From: an uncultured Chloroflexota bacterium | GTDB lineage: Bacteria; Chloroflexota; Limnocylindria; Limnocylindrales; CSP1-4 | Length of the DNA stretch: 6,097 nucleotides | NCBI GenBank assembly: GCA_903930745.1 | Contig: CAIYZX010000214.1 | Span: 1 to 6,097, forward strand | Direction of reading: 5' to 3' | In this document: in pieces, positions 5,795 to 6,097 of the stretch | Position numbering within the stretch: position 1 is the first letter of the stretch | How the letters are laid out: each line of letters opens with the position of its first letter | The notes under the pieces: generated by a model | Database searches by the model: none | Told to the model about the DNA's origin: nothing | The model's input: only the letters and a program-made list of their open reading frames with translations | Made by a program: the position numbers and the translations under genes

Positions 5795-5834
5795 CCCCGG
5801 ACCTTCGTGAACCCGAGCTTTCCCGGAGATCCCG

Positions 5835-6097
5835 TTGCACGCACCTTCCCGCCGCCCCCTGCCGTTCGCGGCCCTCGCCCTGGCCCTCGCCGTCGTCGCG
5901 GGCGCCTGCTCGTCCGCCGCACCCACCGAGGCCCCCTCAGCGGCGCCCGCCACCGAGGCCCCCGCCACTGCCGCCCCGGCCACGACGGCACCCACCGAGG
6001 CCCCCACGCCCAGCCCTGTCCCCGCGTTCCCGGTCACCCTGACCGATGACGAGGGCACCGCGGTCACCATCCCGGCCGAGCCGCAGCGCATCGTCAG
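5835..6097 (+). CDS. btuF: Vitamin B12 (corrinoid) ABC importer substrate-binding lipoprotein, 3'-truncated by the window edge
   Basis: This is probably the extracytoplasmic binding protein that captures cobalamin and delivers it to a BtuCD-type ABC importer. 87 codons are visible. The signal peptide (Arg6, Arg7, hydrophobic 9-24) ends at GAC with Cys25 as the likely lipid anchor. Residues 28-64 are a Pro/Ala/Thr/Glu linker. The mature domain opens with FPVTLTDDEGTAVTIPAEPQ and RIV, the characteristic N-terminal strand of the BtuF/FepB/FhuD helical-backbone metal-receptor family. TTG 5835 is the only plausible start: a stop lies in frame at 5808-5810 and no ATG or GTG falls between. GGAG (5825-5828) precedes it by 6 bases. 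The family also takes siderophores and heme, but the upstream cobalamin riboswitch points to a corrinoid. Permease and ATPase genes would be expected beyond the window. Confidence 0.87.
   Translation, partial: MHAPSRRPLPFAALALALAVVAGACSSAAPTEAPSAAPATEAPATAAPATTAPTEAPTPSPVPAFPVTLTDDEGTAVTIPAEPQRIV
5919..6005 (+). repeat. Repeat-built linker of the B12-binding lipoprotein
   Basis: An 18-base unit encoding APTEAP occurs perfectly at 5919-5936 and 5988-6005, with a diverged copy (ATEAP) near 5949-5963. The repeats encode the flexible linker between lipid anchor and binding domain. They are in frame and could vary in copy number between strains. Confidence 0.7.

Noticed and set aside
1..6097. CRISPR array, insertion sequence, toxin-antitoxin or phage genes
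   Set aside because: No spaced direct repeats, terminal inverted repeats, transposase or integrase motifs, or small paired genes of that kind are visible on either strand.

Overview
The window is high-GC bacterial chromosomal DNA with tightly packed genes, several 4-base start/stop overlaps and strong GGAGG ribosome binding sites. The best lineage hint is a 92-residue SWIM zinc-finger protein of a type I associate with Chloroflexota. A high-GC Chloroflexota such as Limnocylindria is my best guess. The window holds no rRNA or tRNA, so this cannot be confirmed here, and Actinomycetota is the main alternative.

Layout. (1) Positions 1-2392, plus strand: the 3' part of a mannose-1-phosphate guanylyltransferase overlaps by 4 bases a complete phosphohexomutase (phosphoglucomutase/phosphomannomutase family). 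Together they form a sugar-phosphate to nucleotide-sugar (GDP-mannose) module. (2) Positions 2393-2854: a 183-base gap, then the small SWIM zinc-finger gene. (3) Positions 2882-2915: a perfect 13-bp hairpin between convergent genes, probably a shared terminator. (4) Positions 2936-5441, minus strand: a three-gene translationally coupled operon for exported proteins. Read 5' to 3' on the minus strand it encodes a secreted or anchored protein with beta-propeller-like repeats, a secreted matrixin-like (M10-type) metalloprotease homologue with an Ig-like C-terminal domain, and a small lipoprotein. The protease homologue carries DELGH where HExxH is expected. (5) Positions 5442-6097: a divergent intergenic region with a G-quadruplex-capable tandem repeat, a cobalamin riboswitch, an intrinsic terminator, and then the 5' end of a lipoprotein gene matching the substrate-binding component of a vitamin B12 (or other corrinoid/metal-chelate) ABC importer.

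How the parts work together. The riboswitch-terminator-importer arrangement is a standard B12 feedback loop: cobalamin binds the leader RNA and lowers expression of its own uptake system. The mannose module supplies activated sugar for cell-surface glycans. The minus-strand trio all appear to act outside the membrane, and the stop/start overlaps suggest they are made together. Their joint role is unknown. The most unusual feature is the altered zinc site of the protease homologue. The rest is mostly recognisable, and I see no mobile element, CRISPR array or defence system.
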